Notes under the pieces: generated by a model
What the model saw: the letters and a program-made list of their open reading frames with translations, nothing else
What the model was told of the DNA's origin: nothing
Database searches by the model: none
Position numbers and translations under genes: made by a program
Source of the DNA: Warburgia ugandensis
Taxonomy: Eukaryota; Streptophyta; Magnoliopsida; Canellales; Canellaceae
Direction: 5' to 3'
NCBI GenBank assembly: GCA_035236585.1
Contig: CP141132.1
Span: 53,323,880-53,387,879 of the forward strand
DNA: 64,000 bases
Part shown: in pieces, positions 49,891 through 62,100 of the stretch
Position numbering within the stretch: the first letter of the stretch is position 1
How the letters are laid out: every line of letters begins with the position of its first letter

Positions 49891-51889
49891 GTAGTTGGAG
49901 ATAAAACTGTTTACAAAAATTTGTTTTTATCAAATGCTTTTTCAATTAGTACTATTGATTCTGAATCTTGCCTATGTCCTACTCTGTTATATGTGCTGAT
50001 ACAACTAACCATAAGTTTAGCGTGTATGAAAAATCTCCTACAAAAATATGGTTCTCATGCTAGTAAATTGTAGCCACGTTCACTTTCCACAAATTCCAAG
50101 TTTGTAGTCTTTTTTTCATGCACACCTAAGTTCTCATCACCAAATATTCTATATTGAACATGTTTATTCCATTGAAGGCAGTAACCAATGCCTCAATGTG
50201 TGCTGCCCATATTCCTGTTGTGGATTTCGTTCTTCTAGATTGTGTTGGCTTTGATGTATGTAGCCCAGTCTTTTTTTTTTTCTGTGCTGAGGCTAGTGCT
50301 GCGAGGGCTGGAACCAAGTATATAAGCTGGTCTGAACGTCCCTTTTTATCCTTTAGGTTCCCGTTGTTAGCTTTAAAGATGTTTTTTTGAACAGGGGCCT
50401 TCGACTGTAGTCTCCTTACTACACTATTGGGTGTTAGTGGTGCTGGAAAAATGAGACTACGGATGTTCTTGCTGGCAGAAAGACTGGGAATTATATGAAA
50501 GGAGACATTAGGATCTCTCGATTTCCAAGAAGCAGTATTTATTTTCTTAGGTAGGCAACCATGTCTGGTAGGTGCTTTTTTGGAAAGCCAGGATTCTTAT
50601 TTGTTAAGATGCAGTTACTTTCGTTCTTTAAAGTGGTATTAATGAAGATCTCTGAGAATATATTCCTAGACTTTTATGATCAAATGGCTTGTCTTGTATA
50701 GAAGGCAAAACTAACTGTGGAGAAAAATAGTGAAATTGTGCTTATGACTTTGATATGGGGAGAAGGATTTGGGTGAAGCATTGTAGTCACAGACAGTTTA
50801 TGTCAAATGTCTAACAAGGTATTCTTGCAAAATCACACAGTTGATTGACCTGTTTTTTTGGTGGTAATATGACTCCCTCATCTTTGCATTTTCTAAACTA
50901 ATAAACCTTGATTTTGGTTTATACTGTTCCATTCTTCGATTTTTTGTGGCCCAGTTAAAATTATAACCTGAAACACAGTTTTATTTTACCTCAAACCAGT
51001 AAAATTATATTGTGTAATCCCTTAAAGCTTTCTTTCGATTCCTAAATCTTCTTAATGCTAGTTATGAATATTCTGCTCTATGATGTGCTATATTTAATCA
51101 TGAAGACCTGTTAATGGTTTTCTAATAGTGTTTAGTTGTTTTTCAAGTTGGAGACTACCCTAAGTGGGATTCTTTTGAGGAAGATGAGATTTTAACAGTC
51201 ATGAAGGATGCCTCTTTGTGAACATGTTATACGACTTTTGCTATTTTGGTATGTGTTCACAATGTTTATTGCCTTTTTGGCACTCTACCCGTTTCTTTCT
51301 TTCTTACTAGGTTATGGTTTATGTGGAACTACTACTGAAGATAACGAAGGTTCTTAACCATACTTGGCTGTTTTCCAGGTTGGTGACTACCCTGAGCAAT
51401 GATCCTTTTGAGGACGATGAGATTTTGGACCAATCATGGAAGATGAATCTGTCAGCATGTATTTACAAATCTTTGCTATCTTGTGGTACATTAATCTAAT
51501 AAGAGCCATATACGCAATGAATGCTTAAATAAAAAATGCAGACAACAATTAAGTATCCTAAGTTTACTGTGCATATGTTCTCAAACAAGGAAAACATAGA
51601 AACAATGTAAAATGGACTTGATTTTGAGAATAAATATTAGTTATTTCCTGTAAGTTTTACTTGTGAAGAATCGTTTATCAAAATTATACTTTTATAATAA
51701 TTTAATTAATAAAATTTTGGATTTTAGGTAGTTATTAGTCGAACCCTTTACCTGGACCCTAGATACATGGGAACTTTGTGCACCAGGCTGTCCTTTTTTA
51801 TTAGTCGAAATGCATGATGATGGTGCCTATGTAGGTTTGAAATAAAAAGGATGAAAGAAATTTTTATTACCCTAAATATGTTACTGGTG
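49891..51889 (+). other. CACTA 3' interior
   Basis: Resumes the CACTA element after the solo LTR. No coding gene is recognised. It includes a 232-bp-spaced duplicated exon-like segment (51147-51480) and a stretch at 50154-50330 that is GC-richer than its neighbours with an open frame but no known motif. The right part grades into the subterminal repeats. Confidence 0.35.
51147..51480 (+). repeat. Duplicated exon-like segment, spacing 232 bp
   Basis: GTTGG(A/T)GACTACCCT(A/G)AG and 'TTTTGAGGA(A/C)GATGAGATTTT' occur at 51147 and 51379, both preceded by a T-rich tract and AG-like acceptor (TTTCAA/TTTCCAG). The first reads 'VGDYPKWDSFEEDEIL', and the second is the same with a stop. This may be a duplicated exon of a CACTA or captured host gene. 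The family is not recognised. Confidence 0.5.
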
Positions 51890-52217
51890 GATAAAACCCC
51901 ACTAACATGGAACAAATTTACACAAACAACTCTTCACTGACGGGGGTAGCCACTGCTGTGGGTGGAAATATGTTACCGTCAAACATAATTACTGGTAAAT
52001 ATTAGGGTTTCTGCATGGGTATTACTGGTGATTGTGTTAAATATTTATGGCAGGAAAAACTACCGCCATTTGTAATGTCAAACTGGTAGAATGTAAACCC
52101 ACTTCAAAGGGTGTCCAGAGCATTAACGACAGGACTTTTAGTGGTGGTATGCAACAGACTTTATGACTGCTAGTACAAAGTAAAAATCTGCTGTTAAAAG
52201 TCATTTTTGTTGTAATG
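51890..52217 (+). repeat. CACTA right subterminal region and terminus
   Basis: Dense in short direct and inverted words such as TTACTGGTGG, TACCGCC, TTACTGGTAAAT and CTGGTAGAATGT. It ends in GTCATTTTTGTTGTAATG (52200-52217). The terminus differs from the CACTA consensus by one base in the first five (CATTA for CACTA). Confidence 0.75.
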
Positions 52218-52640
52218 TTTGCAATGGATCGTCAATCCACCATGGCCAAAAATATTACTGAAGCAATACTAACAATTTCCTCGTTTTCTCACGGTAAGTT
52301 TTAGAAGTTGTAGAAAATAAAGAATGGAAATCTGATTAGTTTGTATATAAACATATTCTGGATTCATAGTTTTGACTAGAAATCCTTTTGAAAATTCCAA
52401 AATGAAGTTTGATGAAGTGCCTTGACAGAAACATGATCTCAAAAAAAACAAGAGAGATATACTGGGGTTCTTTCCTAATTCATGATTCTCATGCATATGA
52501 AGCAAACAATATCATTTCACACTTGGAAACGTTAAATGGATAGAAAATCATGAACATACTATTCGTATTCCCACAAGGAGACATAGCTGTAATTCAAAGT
52601 GAATTGAAATAATAGTTGTTTACCTTGACGCTTGTAAGTA
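52218..52640. other. AT-rich spacer, nothing recognised
   Basis: No motif, repeat or open frame with protein likeness is seen just outside the CACTA right end. Confidence 0.4.
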
Positions 52641-53298
52641 ATTCCAAATGGTACATGACATACCTTTCCTTTAGGTAGACCAATTTTATTGTTTCAAGAT
52701 ATGATCATACCTTGGTATTATAGTCATCTTCCAACTAGTAAGTTAGTTCCTTAGTAAGGTAGAATAATATTGTTGGATTATGAGCAAAGGATTGACAACT
52801 TTTCTCAGTATGAATCAAGAACTTGAAACTTGATTCTAATCATACATATATCATGTCAATTAGAATTTTAAAACTAGATTCAATATGAAGGAACATACCT
52901 TATTAGGATGAAAAAACAAACCCTCTATTTGGTTCACCAGTAGTTGAGATCAATAACTCCTTGATCTTCTGTTACTTTTGGAGGTAGTTCCAAGTTCTAA
53001 CCCTTAGAACTAGAATAGAGGAAGAGAGAAATTAGAAACTCAAAATATAGGGAGCACTCAATGGCGCCTTTTTCCTCTCTTACTTACGATCAACTCTCTC
53101 TCTTACTTATTTGAAGACAACTTTTGTTCTAGTCATAATTCCAATTAGCTTATTTGGTGTGATCTCTTAAGAACCTTCCAAGGTGGAATCTTGTCCAAGC
53201 TTTCTACTTAGAAAACACTTTCCTAATGTGACATAAACACTCTCATATCTCATAGGGATTATTTTTTCTCAAGTTGATTAGATGAAGTGGAATCTAAC
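52640..53298 (-). mobile_element. Putative Ty1/copia LTR, minus strand
   Basis: Read on the minus strand, TGTTAGATTCCACTTC begins at 53298 and is preceded by ATTAGTGGGCGGATA. This resembles the polypurine tract and LTR start of copia elements (..AAGTGGGAGA|TGTTAGA..). The C/T-rich leader (53040-53110) fits R/U5. The inner end was not located and the left coordinate is a guess. Confidence 0.35.
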
Positions 53299-53763
53299 AT
53301 ATCCGCCCACTAATAATTGTAGGCCACCCACATTAGAAGATTAAATTACAAAGTTATCCTTTGTGTAGAATTATCATTTTTCCCTTATGGGTAATTACCA
53401 TTATATGCCCCCAATCACCTATATTCATTTTCTATACCAATATGGGGCATGTAATACTTACACCCATTCTACATATGTAGTCATGTCCTATATGCAAAAC
53501 ACTTCCACACATTCTATGACGTTCAAGGTCTCTGCCTTAAATGATCTGAGAATTGATTATCTCCATCTTATGGAAATATCTTATTGGACAAGTACTTTAG
53601 AATTAGGTTTCTCATTCTCATTCTTATTTGAGGCCTTTTTTAGGGTAACATAGGACCATAGTCCATTTCTCATTCTCATAGTTCTCAACTATAATCATCA
53701 TAATTTTATGAAGATTCCTTAGGTCATCTCATGATTCTCAAATAAATCTTATTAAAGGTTATT
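53299..53763. other. Unassigned, perhaps residual copia 3' sequence
   Basis: Would be the pol tail if the preceding segment is a copia 3' LTR. I see no readable RNase H motif. Confidence 0.3.
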
Positions 53764-54547
53764 GATAAGTGTTCAATTTTTGTATAAAAAGCACCCAATT
53801 AGTAGCCATGTGTTATAAATTATAATGTTAATTCTAGAGTTGTTTTGAAAATTTGTTACATAGGCATTTCTAAGCTAATAATTTAAATTTTTAATATTTC
53901 ATAGGTTCAAAAGCAAATCCAAAGTAAGTATGTGACTTTTCATAATTTTTAAGGATTTAATTAGGATTTTTACTCTTTTATAGGAATCAAGATGATGATC
54001 CAATAGCCGAGATTGACGGAGTTGAGGATTGAAGATCAAGGTCAAAAGAAAGAGTTGGAGCGATGTCTAACATTTCAAAGCTAAATCAAGGTTCAAGATC
54101 ATCCGAAGGCAAACAAGGAGGCAGTAAGAAGCATCAAAGGTGACTAAAATGAGCCCATGCAAAAGCCATGCAATTCTACCATCTTTTCATGAGAAATGGA
54201 ACCATGCACAAGCTTTCCTAGTCTAAGAGGAAACCTAAAGAAGCCGAATCATTTAAGGCTTGAAGCTAAAGGACTTAGCCATTCAAGCCATCAAGTCACA
54301 TGGAAGCCATGCAACATGGAATCACGATTGGAGGATCAATTCAAAGAATTATCCTAAGTTAAAAATGTGATTTTCAAAGGATAATTAGAAAGTTTTGAGG
54401 AAAAATTGTAATTGGTAAGATGATCATGCACAGGTTGGACCAATCAAGAGAGAAAACCCCCACTTTTCATTTCCATTTCCTATCTTTTTCCCCCACCCCA
54501 ATTAGGGTTCGACAATTTTTTCTTAAGGAGGGAGGCACCTCCCCTAA
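53764..54547 (+). mobile_element. Left part of a split Athila-like LTR, plus strand
   Basis: Starts TGATAAGTGTTCAATTTTTG. It matches the reverse of the far end of the minus-strand LTR (ACTTAGACACTTATCA ending 57250) and, further in, the reverse of 48360-48720. At 54547 it breaks off within '..GGAGGCACCTCCCC', and the text resumes at 57251 (TCCCCCTTTCTTGCTTGTCACC). The uninterrupted relative near 48360 shows the same order. Together the two halves give about 2.65 kb. Confidence 0.8.
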
Positions 54548-56047
54548 TGTTATTTTACGTCTTAGCTTGCAAGCACATGAATCAGTTATAGTAATTCACA
54601 TGAGGAGGTTGATCCCATGAGGAAATAAACTAATGTGATATTAGTGGTCCTTATTTAGATTATTTAACCTAGCCAAAGATAATGAGATCTTTTTCTTAAA
54701 GTAAAAATGGAAGATTAACACATAAAAGAAGCTAAAACTAAAACATGCCAAACTTAACAACTTTCCTAAAAATACACTTTCTAAAAATAAAATTTTTGTA
54801 AATTGAAAACATCCTAAAAATGAAATGTAAATTAAACTACAACTAAATAAGAAAACCAAAGGAAAACAATAATTAATCAAGCAAATAAAGGAGAATTATG
54901 CAAGTATCATGTGCATGACCATGAAATGGTGTGCATGATTCATGGGATAAGGATGGGTCAAATTAAATAATATAAAAAACCTTACACATGCAATCTAACT
55001 CAAGCATTGACTATGTAATCTAACACTCTAATTGGGTCCTTCAAAAAATCAAACAAACATGAATTATAAGAGTGCTGGAAATTAAACATAAACAATCCAT
55101 TCCAAAAAATTTCAGCAACGTGCTATTTTGATCATTCAATTAGTGGGATATGGAAAATATTTAATTAAGCACTTTTCATGCAATCAAACATTCAAGAATT
55201 AAGGTCATTAACTGCTGGAAACAAGCATGAACCAAAATTCCAAATCACTTCATTGAATCAAAGATCCATCAACGTAGTACACATATACATGTATTCCAAA
55301 TCTAAAAATTGAGTTCAATTACAATGAATGCTACTTATCTTAAACAACCCAAAAATACATGCTAGACTTTTTCTCAATCATCTAACATCAATCATAAGTA
55401 AGCATGCATTAAGGTCAGTGGAAAATCATTAGAAAGTAAAGCCAAAGCTTGAGGAACACTAAGGAAAGTAAGAAGGAAATCAATGGAATCAAAGAAGATT
55501 TAATGGCAATGAAAAGCAAAGAAGAGAATAGAGTTAAGATGACTTTCCTCTGGCTGTCACTTCAAGGGGAAAATAACCCTAGATCTAAGCAAGAATTGTT
55601 GAGGAATGGAAAGGCAAGACCACAACTTCCTAAGCATGAAATTAAAAAGGATTCAAAAGCAATGAAGACTGAAAGATGAACAAACTAACCTTTAATGGAG
55701 AACTAAAGGACAAGAGCTTGAAACCATGCTTGGAACACTAGGAAGAAGAGCAGCCACCTCAGGAGACACATGTTGAAAGCTAGAAGGTAAGGGAAGAGGG
55801 AAGAAAAAAGGATGCCTCCCCTCTTTGGAGTAGGCATTTTTTTTTCTCCAAAAATTGTTCTCCTTGAATTCTTTTTTGGGCTTCTTTTGTACTTTGTGTC
55901 CTTATTTTTCTGAGGTGGCTCAAAGTAAAGTAGGATGGGGATTAAAAAAAAAATGGAATTGTGAGCCACTTTGGAGGGAGTTAAGGTGGGAGATGCCACT
56001 TTTTAGGAGGGGGTTCTCCCCCTTGCAAAAATCATGGACTGCTATGG

Positions 56048-56133
<86 letters not shown>

Positions 56134-57250
56134 GGAGGCTGGAGAGAATTTAGGATGTTGGTGAAGTCGATGACACTGGGAGGGGAAGGAAGCTCCTAAT
56201 TAGTAGGAATTTCACATGGAACTCCTCCTTTGAATGTGTTTCGCACAGAATTCCATGGAAATGGTAGGTAAGATGGGAGGAAAGTGATGGACAGGAAAAA
56301 GATAAGGAAGGGTGGTGAATTGGAAAGAGATGATTGGCTAGGTAGTTTTCTAAGAAGTGGAGATTGGTTGGATGGTTGGAATGGAAGTTTAGTAAGGTGG
56401 AAAAGTCTAAAAAAGATAGGACTCTTGAATGGAATGTAAAATTCGTAGTACCCCTTAGTGGTGAGGTGGAAAGTGAGAAAAAAGTGGGAAAAACATGAAA
56501 AAAAGATAAAAACGGAGAGGTATCTTCTTATTGGTACACATGCTACCTTATCCTAGTGGATTTTTCCTTAATTATCTTCAAAATATTCTCATAAAACCCA
56601 AGGATAATTCTTTAGATTCTCCTCCAATCATGGCCTTCCATGTAGCTTGGCTCAAGTGGCTTGATGCCTAACTTTTAGAGCTCCATTGGCTTGGCATCAT
56701 CGTAGGATTAGATGGCTTAGCTTGATGGCTCAAACCTTAGCTTTGGTGGCTATCTAGGCTCCTTAGCTTGTCACTTTATTCATGACTTGAATATGACAAA
56801 GTGGCTTAAGTGAAACCCATGCAAAGTGGTGGACTTATGCATGGCTTGTGCATGGACCCACTTTGTCCTCCTTTGACTCCTTCCATTCCATCTTCAAGTG
56901 ATTTTAAGATGATCTAGACCCTTGATCTCATATTGATGTGATGACTTTGAGGCTTTATCTCATTCTTTTGATCTTGATCTTCAATTTTCATCTCAATTGA
57001 TCTCAGCCATTAGATCATTCTCTCGTTTCCTTACAAAAAAGTAAAAAACTCTAATTAAATCCTAAAAATATGATTAATTACATACTTACCTCGAATTAAC
57101 CTATGGACCTATCAAATATCAAAATTTTGATTTTTTAGGTCAAAAATGCACATGTTACGAATTTTGACCAAAAACCCTATTTTACTTCTATAAGTTATAA
57201 CGCATGGATACCTAATTGGGCTGTTTTTATGCAAACTTAGACACTTATCA
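54548..57250 (-). mobile_element. Solo Athila-like LTR, minus strand, inserted into its own kind
   Basis: Bounded by TGTTATTTTACG (54548) and GACACTTATCA (57250), 2703 bp, with no internal region. It lies exactly between the halves of the plus-strand LTR of the same family. The word TCCCC occurs at 54540-54544 and at 57251-57255 and may be the target duplication, though three bases (TAA) separate the left copy from the TG terminus. It contains an 82-bp (GA)n tract. Fossil, and younger than the LTR it interrupts. Confidence 0.8.
56051..56132. repeat. (GA)n microsatellite, 82 bp
   Basis: Perfect GA dinucleotides in the transcribed-leader part of the minus-strand LTR. Confidence 0.98.
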
Positions 57251-59123
57251 TCCCCCTTTCTTGCTTGTCACCTTAGGTGGTTTCTTAAATGGGAAACTCC
57301 TATTTCTAGTTCATACCCAAAACACCTCAAAACCCTAGGCATTTTCCCTTATTGCCTACAATTTTGTTTTCCTATTTCTCTATCTTTCTTAACCACCAAA
57401 TACCACACCATTAGAAGAGAAGGAGCTCCACACCACCTTGCTAAAAATGTGGCGCCTCCCTTTCCTTCTACTTACATCATCCCACTTAGCCTTCACAAGG
57501 TTTACTCTTTGGTTGCCTTAGATTTCCACCTAAGTTTCCTACCTAAGTCCTGGTTCTAAATATCTCTTTTCATTACTAGAGTAGATTTCACCAAAGTAGA
57601 AATCAAAACATCTATAAATACTCCATGAATTCCACTTTTTTTTTTTTTTTCCAAGTAGAGAATTTGTGAGAAAACCTTGAAAGCAGCACTCTTACTTGGT
57701 GATTCTTGGACCTTTGGACTTCTTTTGGCTATTCTTCTATAGGATTCTTCAAGTCTTTTTCCTTTGATTTTGTACTTCAATTCTAGATTAGTAGTTTGCT
57801 TATATTCTTGCTTTGAAAGTTTGTTTTATTCTTGTTTTGTTGTTTAATTTTCACATGCATAATTCCTCCTAGAATTCCTTTAGTTATTTGCTTCAATATT
57901 CTTAGTTTTTCTTGCTCATTCATCAAAGATTCTAAGTTATTTCTTCTTTGGAAGTGATAGTAAAGAGAAAGTATCTTGAATCAGCTTTCCTTACTTGATT
58001 TTCACATTTTTTTCTTGAATTTGGAACTAGTTCTAAGCGTCTTTTGCATTAACTAGTCCCATCATTCCAGGCATCTATTCTTTTGAATCTCTTTTAAGTC
58101 TTACTTGCATATTATCTAAGTTTAGTTTGAGAGCATTTGAGTGATTTGGATGTTTGATTTGAACCAATTTTCAAGTGTGGGAAGAGTGTGCCCTTTTCAT
58201 GTTCTAATCTATATAATATGTGTCCTAAAGTTGATGTGATTCTCCATTCAATCAATAAAGTTATTTGAGGACTATTGTTACTATTTATTTCTAGTATTAA
58301 AGTATTTTAGATCTTAAGTGTTATCTTGCATAAAAAGTGCTAGTTCAGTTTTTGTTCATGCTTGGTTTGATTCTATTTTCTTTAGTGCTTGAAATCTAGA
58401 ATTTTTCCATTCAATCTTCATGCTTAGTTTCTAACACCTTATTCATCATATTTTCTTGATTCCTTGGGAAAGCATTTAGCTTTTTAGATTGTATATTAAG
58501 TGCTTTGATTAGAATACATTCTAGTTAGCTTTTTCTTGTTGAATTTTAAGTAATTTTCATCCAATGACCATGTCACCATCCCATGGATTATGCGCATGGG
58601 ACTTGGGTGATTCGTCTTTTGATTCTTGCTTTATTTGTTGATCAATCTTAGTTTAGAAATTGTTAATTAGTTGGTTAAATCTCAATTTATTTTTTGAAAG
58701 TTTCCTTTCTGAGTTTTAAAAATTTCCATTTAGAAAGTTCTACAATTAGGAAAGTGTTAAATTAGGAAAGTTTCCTTTTCAATAAGTTTCCTTAAGTTAA
58801 GTTGCTTAGTTTAATTCATGCTAATTTTGCATTAGTTTCTTTAATTAATTGATTGTTAGTTAGTTAGTTAAGTTTTTAATTCCATTGCTTAGCTAGTTAG
58901 TTAGCATGTTTCCTTAGTTCATGTTTCTAGTTCATGCATATTTACTTTTTCATGTTGTTTGAATTCCTACTTTAGTTAAAACCATCTCCCCTTGGTTGAA
59001 GATAAATGATTTAAATAAGATCCAATCAATTTAAATTTTGTGAGATTCCTAGTGGATTTGATCTCTCTCACATGCAATACTGCTTTGATTCGTGCGCTTG
59101 TGAGTAATATTAAAGTTACAACA
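57251..59123 (+). mobile_element. Right part of the split Athila-like LTR, plus strand
   Basis: Continues 53764-54547. It carries a TATA box (CTATAAATAC, 57611-57620), then leader, then a T-rich U5. It ends with the phrase GATTCGTGCGCTTGTGAG and ...GTTACAACA (59089-59123). The expected primer-binding site does not follow. Instead Ty1/copia sequence begins. The open frame 57780-57556 spans the promoter on the opposite strand and is not a gene. Confidence 0.75.
57611..57620 (+). promoter_or_regulatory. TATA box of the plus-strand LTR
   Basis: CTATAAATAC followed by TCCATGAATTCC. The homologous minus-strand box lies near 47990 in the nested LTR. Confidence 0.5.
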
Positions 59124-62100
59124 AGTACCTTTAGATGTATAATTTGTATGCTATTATAAGAAAAGATTACATTTGTTCAAATCATCTCACAATAAATATC
59201 ATTTTTATTAATATTGTAGGGCATACACTTCTCACAATCTCTTATTTGTAGTCAAAGCTAATCGTATACAATTTTAACTCTTGTATAATCTGTGTCTATC
59301 AAAAACTTTCTGTGGCAATGATTTAGTTAATTAGTTTGTTGCATTATTCATGATGAATCTACTCTATATGAAAAGCTTTTGGTTAGAATTTTCCTCTCTT
59401 TCAAGTGAAGTGCCATTGACGTAACTCTGCTTATAGTAACATTTCCCTTGTCTAAGTTTTCATGAATTACATGGTATTTCCTCTTAATGTGTTTTGACCT
59501 TTAGTGTGGCCATGGTTCCTTGGCTTGTGCTGTAGTCCCATTATTATCACAATATAAAAATATGAAATTATTTTCCATATCCAATACTCCAAGTTCTTGT
59601 ATAAAATTTCTAATCCAAACTACTTCTTCAGATGCTTCATTTATTGTTATATATTTTGCTTTTCTAGTTGAACCACCAATTATGTCTTGCTTATTGTTTC
59701 TCCCACTAACTGTTTCTTTGTCATAGTGAATATAAATTCAAAGATAGGTTTATATAAGCATTTCAGCAAAAATCTAAACATATATATTATTTGACAGTAT
59801 GCCATTCCTACTATAGACCAAATAATAATGGTTAGATCTCCTGAGGTACTGAAAGATATGTTAAACATCTATCCAGTGTTAGGCCTTGGATTATATTGGA
59901 ATATACTTACCTCTCCCAATTGCATGACATATATGTGGCCTTGTACAAAGCATAACATTCATAAGACTTCCTACAGTTGAAGAATATGGAATATATCTTC
60001 ATCTTTTCTATCTCATACATAGTTTTAGGACACATGCATTAAGATAGTTTAGTTCTAGGTCTAAAAGGAACCATTCCTTTCTTGGAATCTTGCATCTTGT
60101 ATTTACCCAGGATCTTATCTAGATACATCTTTGTGACAATCCAATCTTTCTACTCTCCCAGTCTCTAAACACTTTAAGACCTAAAATATAAGATGCGCCT
60201 CTTAAGTTTTTTTTGGAGAACTGAGTTGAGAGTAATGCCTTTGCAATAGATAATATTCCTATATCATTTCTAATTGCTAGAATATCTTCTACATATAATA
60301 ATAGGAATGTCACTCAACTTCCACTACACTTCTTCTAAACACATGCTTCCTATGGATTATTCAAGAAGCCAAACCCTTTGAGCACCACTTCATCAATATT
60401 TTACTCCAGATATGTGATGTCTATTTCAATCTATAGATTGATCTACGTAGTTTGCACATTTTATTTTAAAATTTTGTAGAAACATACCATTGAGGTTGTT
60501 CATATAAATTTCTTCCTCAAGATATTCCTTTATGAAAGTTGTTTTCACATCCATTTGCCAAATTTCATAATTAAAGTGTTCTACCATAGCTAGTGATATT
60601 CTAATATACTTCAACATGTCTATTGGTGAAATTTTTTCCTCGTAATCATATCCTTACTTTTGATTATAGCCTTTCATCATCAATTTAGAATTAAGGGGAT
60701 CTACCTCTCCCAATGAGTCTTGCTTCCTCTTGAAGATCCATTTTGTGTCCAATGGGTATGACTCCTAACAATGGATCTTCCAAAGTCCACACCTTATTAA
60801 CTTCCATTGAGTCTATTTTTGAATTTGTAACCATAACCACTTATTTGCATTGACACTTGAGAATGTAGATTCAAAGGTAGTAGTATCATCCTCATGATCA
60901 TCTACCTACATAGGATTATGTTCTTCCAAATAGACAAGTCCATCCAAAACTTTGATAATCTTAGTGCTATGACATAGAACTAGTGTTAAATTTGTATCAG
61001 TGGATTCTTCATGAGTTTGTTCATCCTTGGGAATAAAACTTCTTGGCTCTTCATGTTGCTCTTTTAGTTCAACATTTTTTCTACTTCCTCCACTATGTAT
61101 TAATTCTTCTTCTAGAAATTGTGCATATTTTCTCACAAAAAACTTTTGCTTCTTTAGAAATTGTGCATATTTTCTCACAAAACACTTTTGTTCTCTAGCC
61201 AAGTAGAATTGATACTTGATTCCATTTTTTGTGTATTTACGAACAAATACTTTACTACTTTAGATTCCTACTTCTTAACTTGTGTCTTCTTAACATGGGT
61301 AGGATAACCCTATACTTTTGAATGGCTAAGCAGAGGTTTCTTCACAATCCACATCTCATATGTGGCATTTTACGCACAGATTTAGAAGGAATCATATTTA
61401 CTAAATATGTGATCGTTTCAAGTTCATGGCCTTAGAGGAATAAAAACAGGTCAATAAATTCCATTATGAATCTCACCATTTCCATTAGAGTACTATTTCT
61501 TCTTTAATTTTGTTGCATCATTTAACTATGGTGTAGACAATGGGGAACCAATGTTCACAATGCCATTTTCTTTAAGAAAATGTTTAAACTCATCCAATGT
61601 ATATTCTCTTGCTATATTTGAGTGAAGGACTTTGATATTTCTTTTAGTTTGATTTTTTACTTTGTTCTTAAAATATTTGATCTTTGCAAAAGACTTTGAC
61701 TTTAGCTTCATCAAGTAGATAAATTCATATATAGAAAAATTATCTATAAATGTAATGAAGTAGAGAAATCTACCTTTTGCTGGATGACTCATTGGCCCAC
61801 ATACATCTTTATGTATCAATTCTAACAAATTTGTAGTTCTTGTGACTTTATCTTCAAAAGTAGCTTAGTCATTTTACCTTGTAAACAAGATTCACAAGCT
61901 GTCAAAGGCTCCACCTTACTGAACTCTAAGGTCCATTACTTACCAAGCTTGTAATTCTCTCTATCTCTATGTAACCTAGTCTCAAATGTAGAAAATATGT
62001 TGGGCATGTAATTTCTCAAACTGTTTTGAGAGTAGAAATATTAATGGGTTGTTTATCATTATAAATACTATGATTTAGAGATTTCAGAATGTAGAGTCCA

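Larger units (their letters stand above)
33940..52217 (+). mobile_element. Decayed CACTA (En/Spm) DNA transposon, ~18 kb
   Basis: Plus-strand CACTA element with a TNP2 transposase pseudogene, a second spliced pseudogene downstream, and subterminal repeat regions at both sides. The right terminus reads ...TTTTTGTTGTAATG at 52217. Its reverse, CATTACAACAAAAATGA, is one base from the consensus start CACTACAA(C/G)AAAAA. Subterminal motifs around 'ACTGG(T/C)', 'CCGCCAGTAAAA' and 'TACCGCC' occur at both ends (33965-34075 and 51890-52180). The left terminal CACTA itself was not found, so 33940 is approximate and that tip may be lost. A solo gypsy LTR, an L1-like remnant and putative host exons lie within. 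It cannot be autonomous now. Confidence 0.8.
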
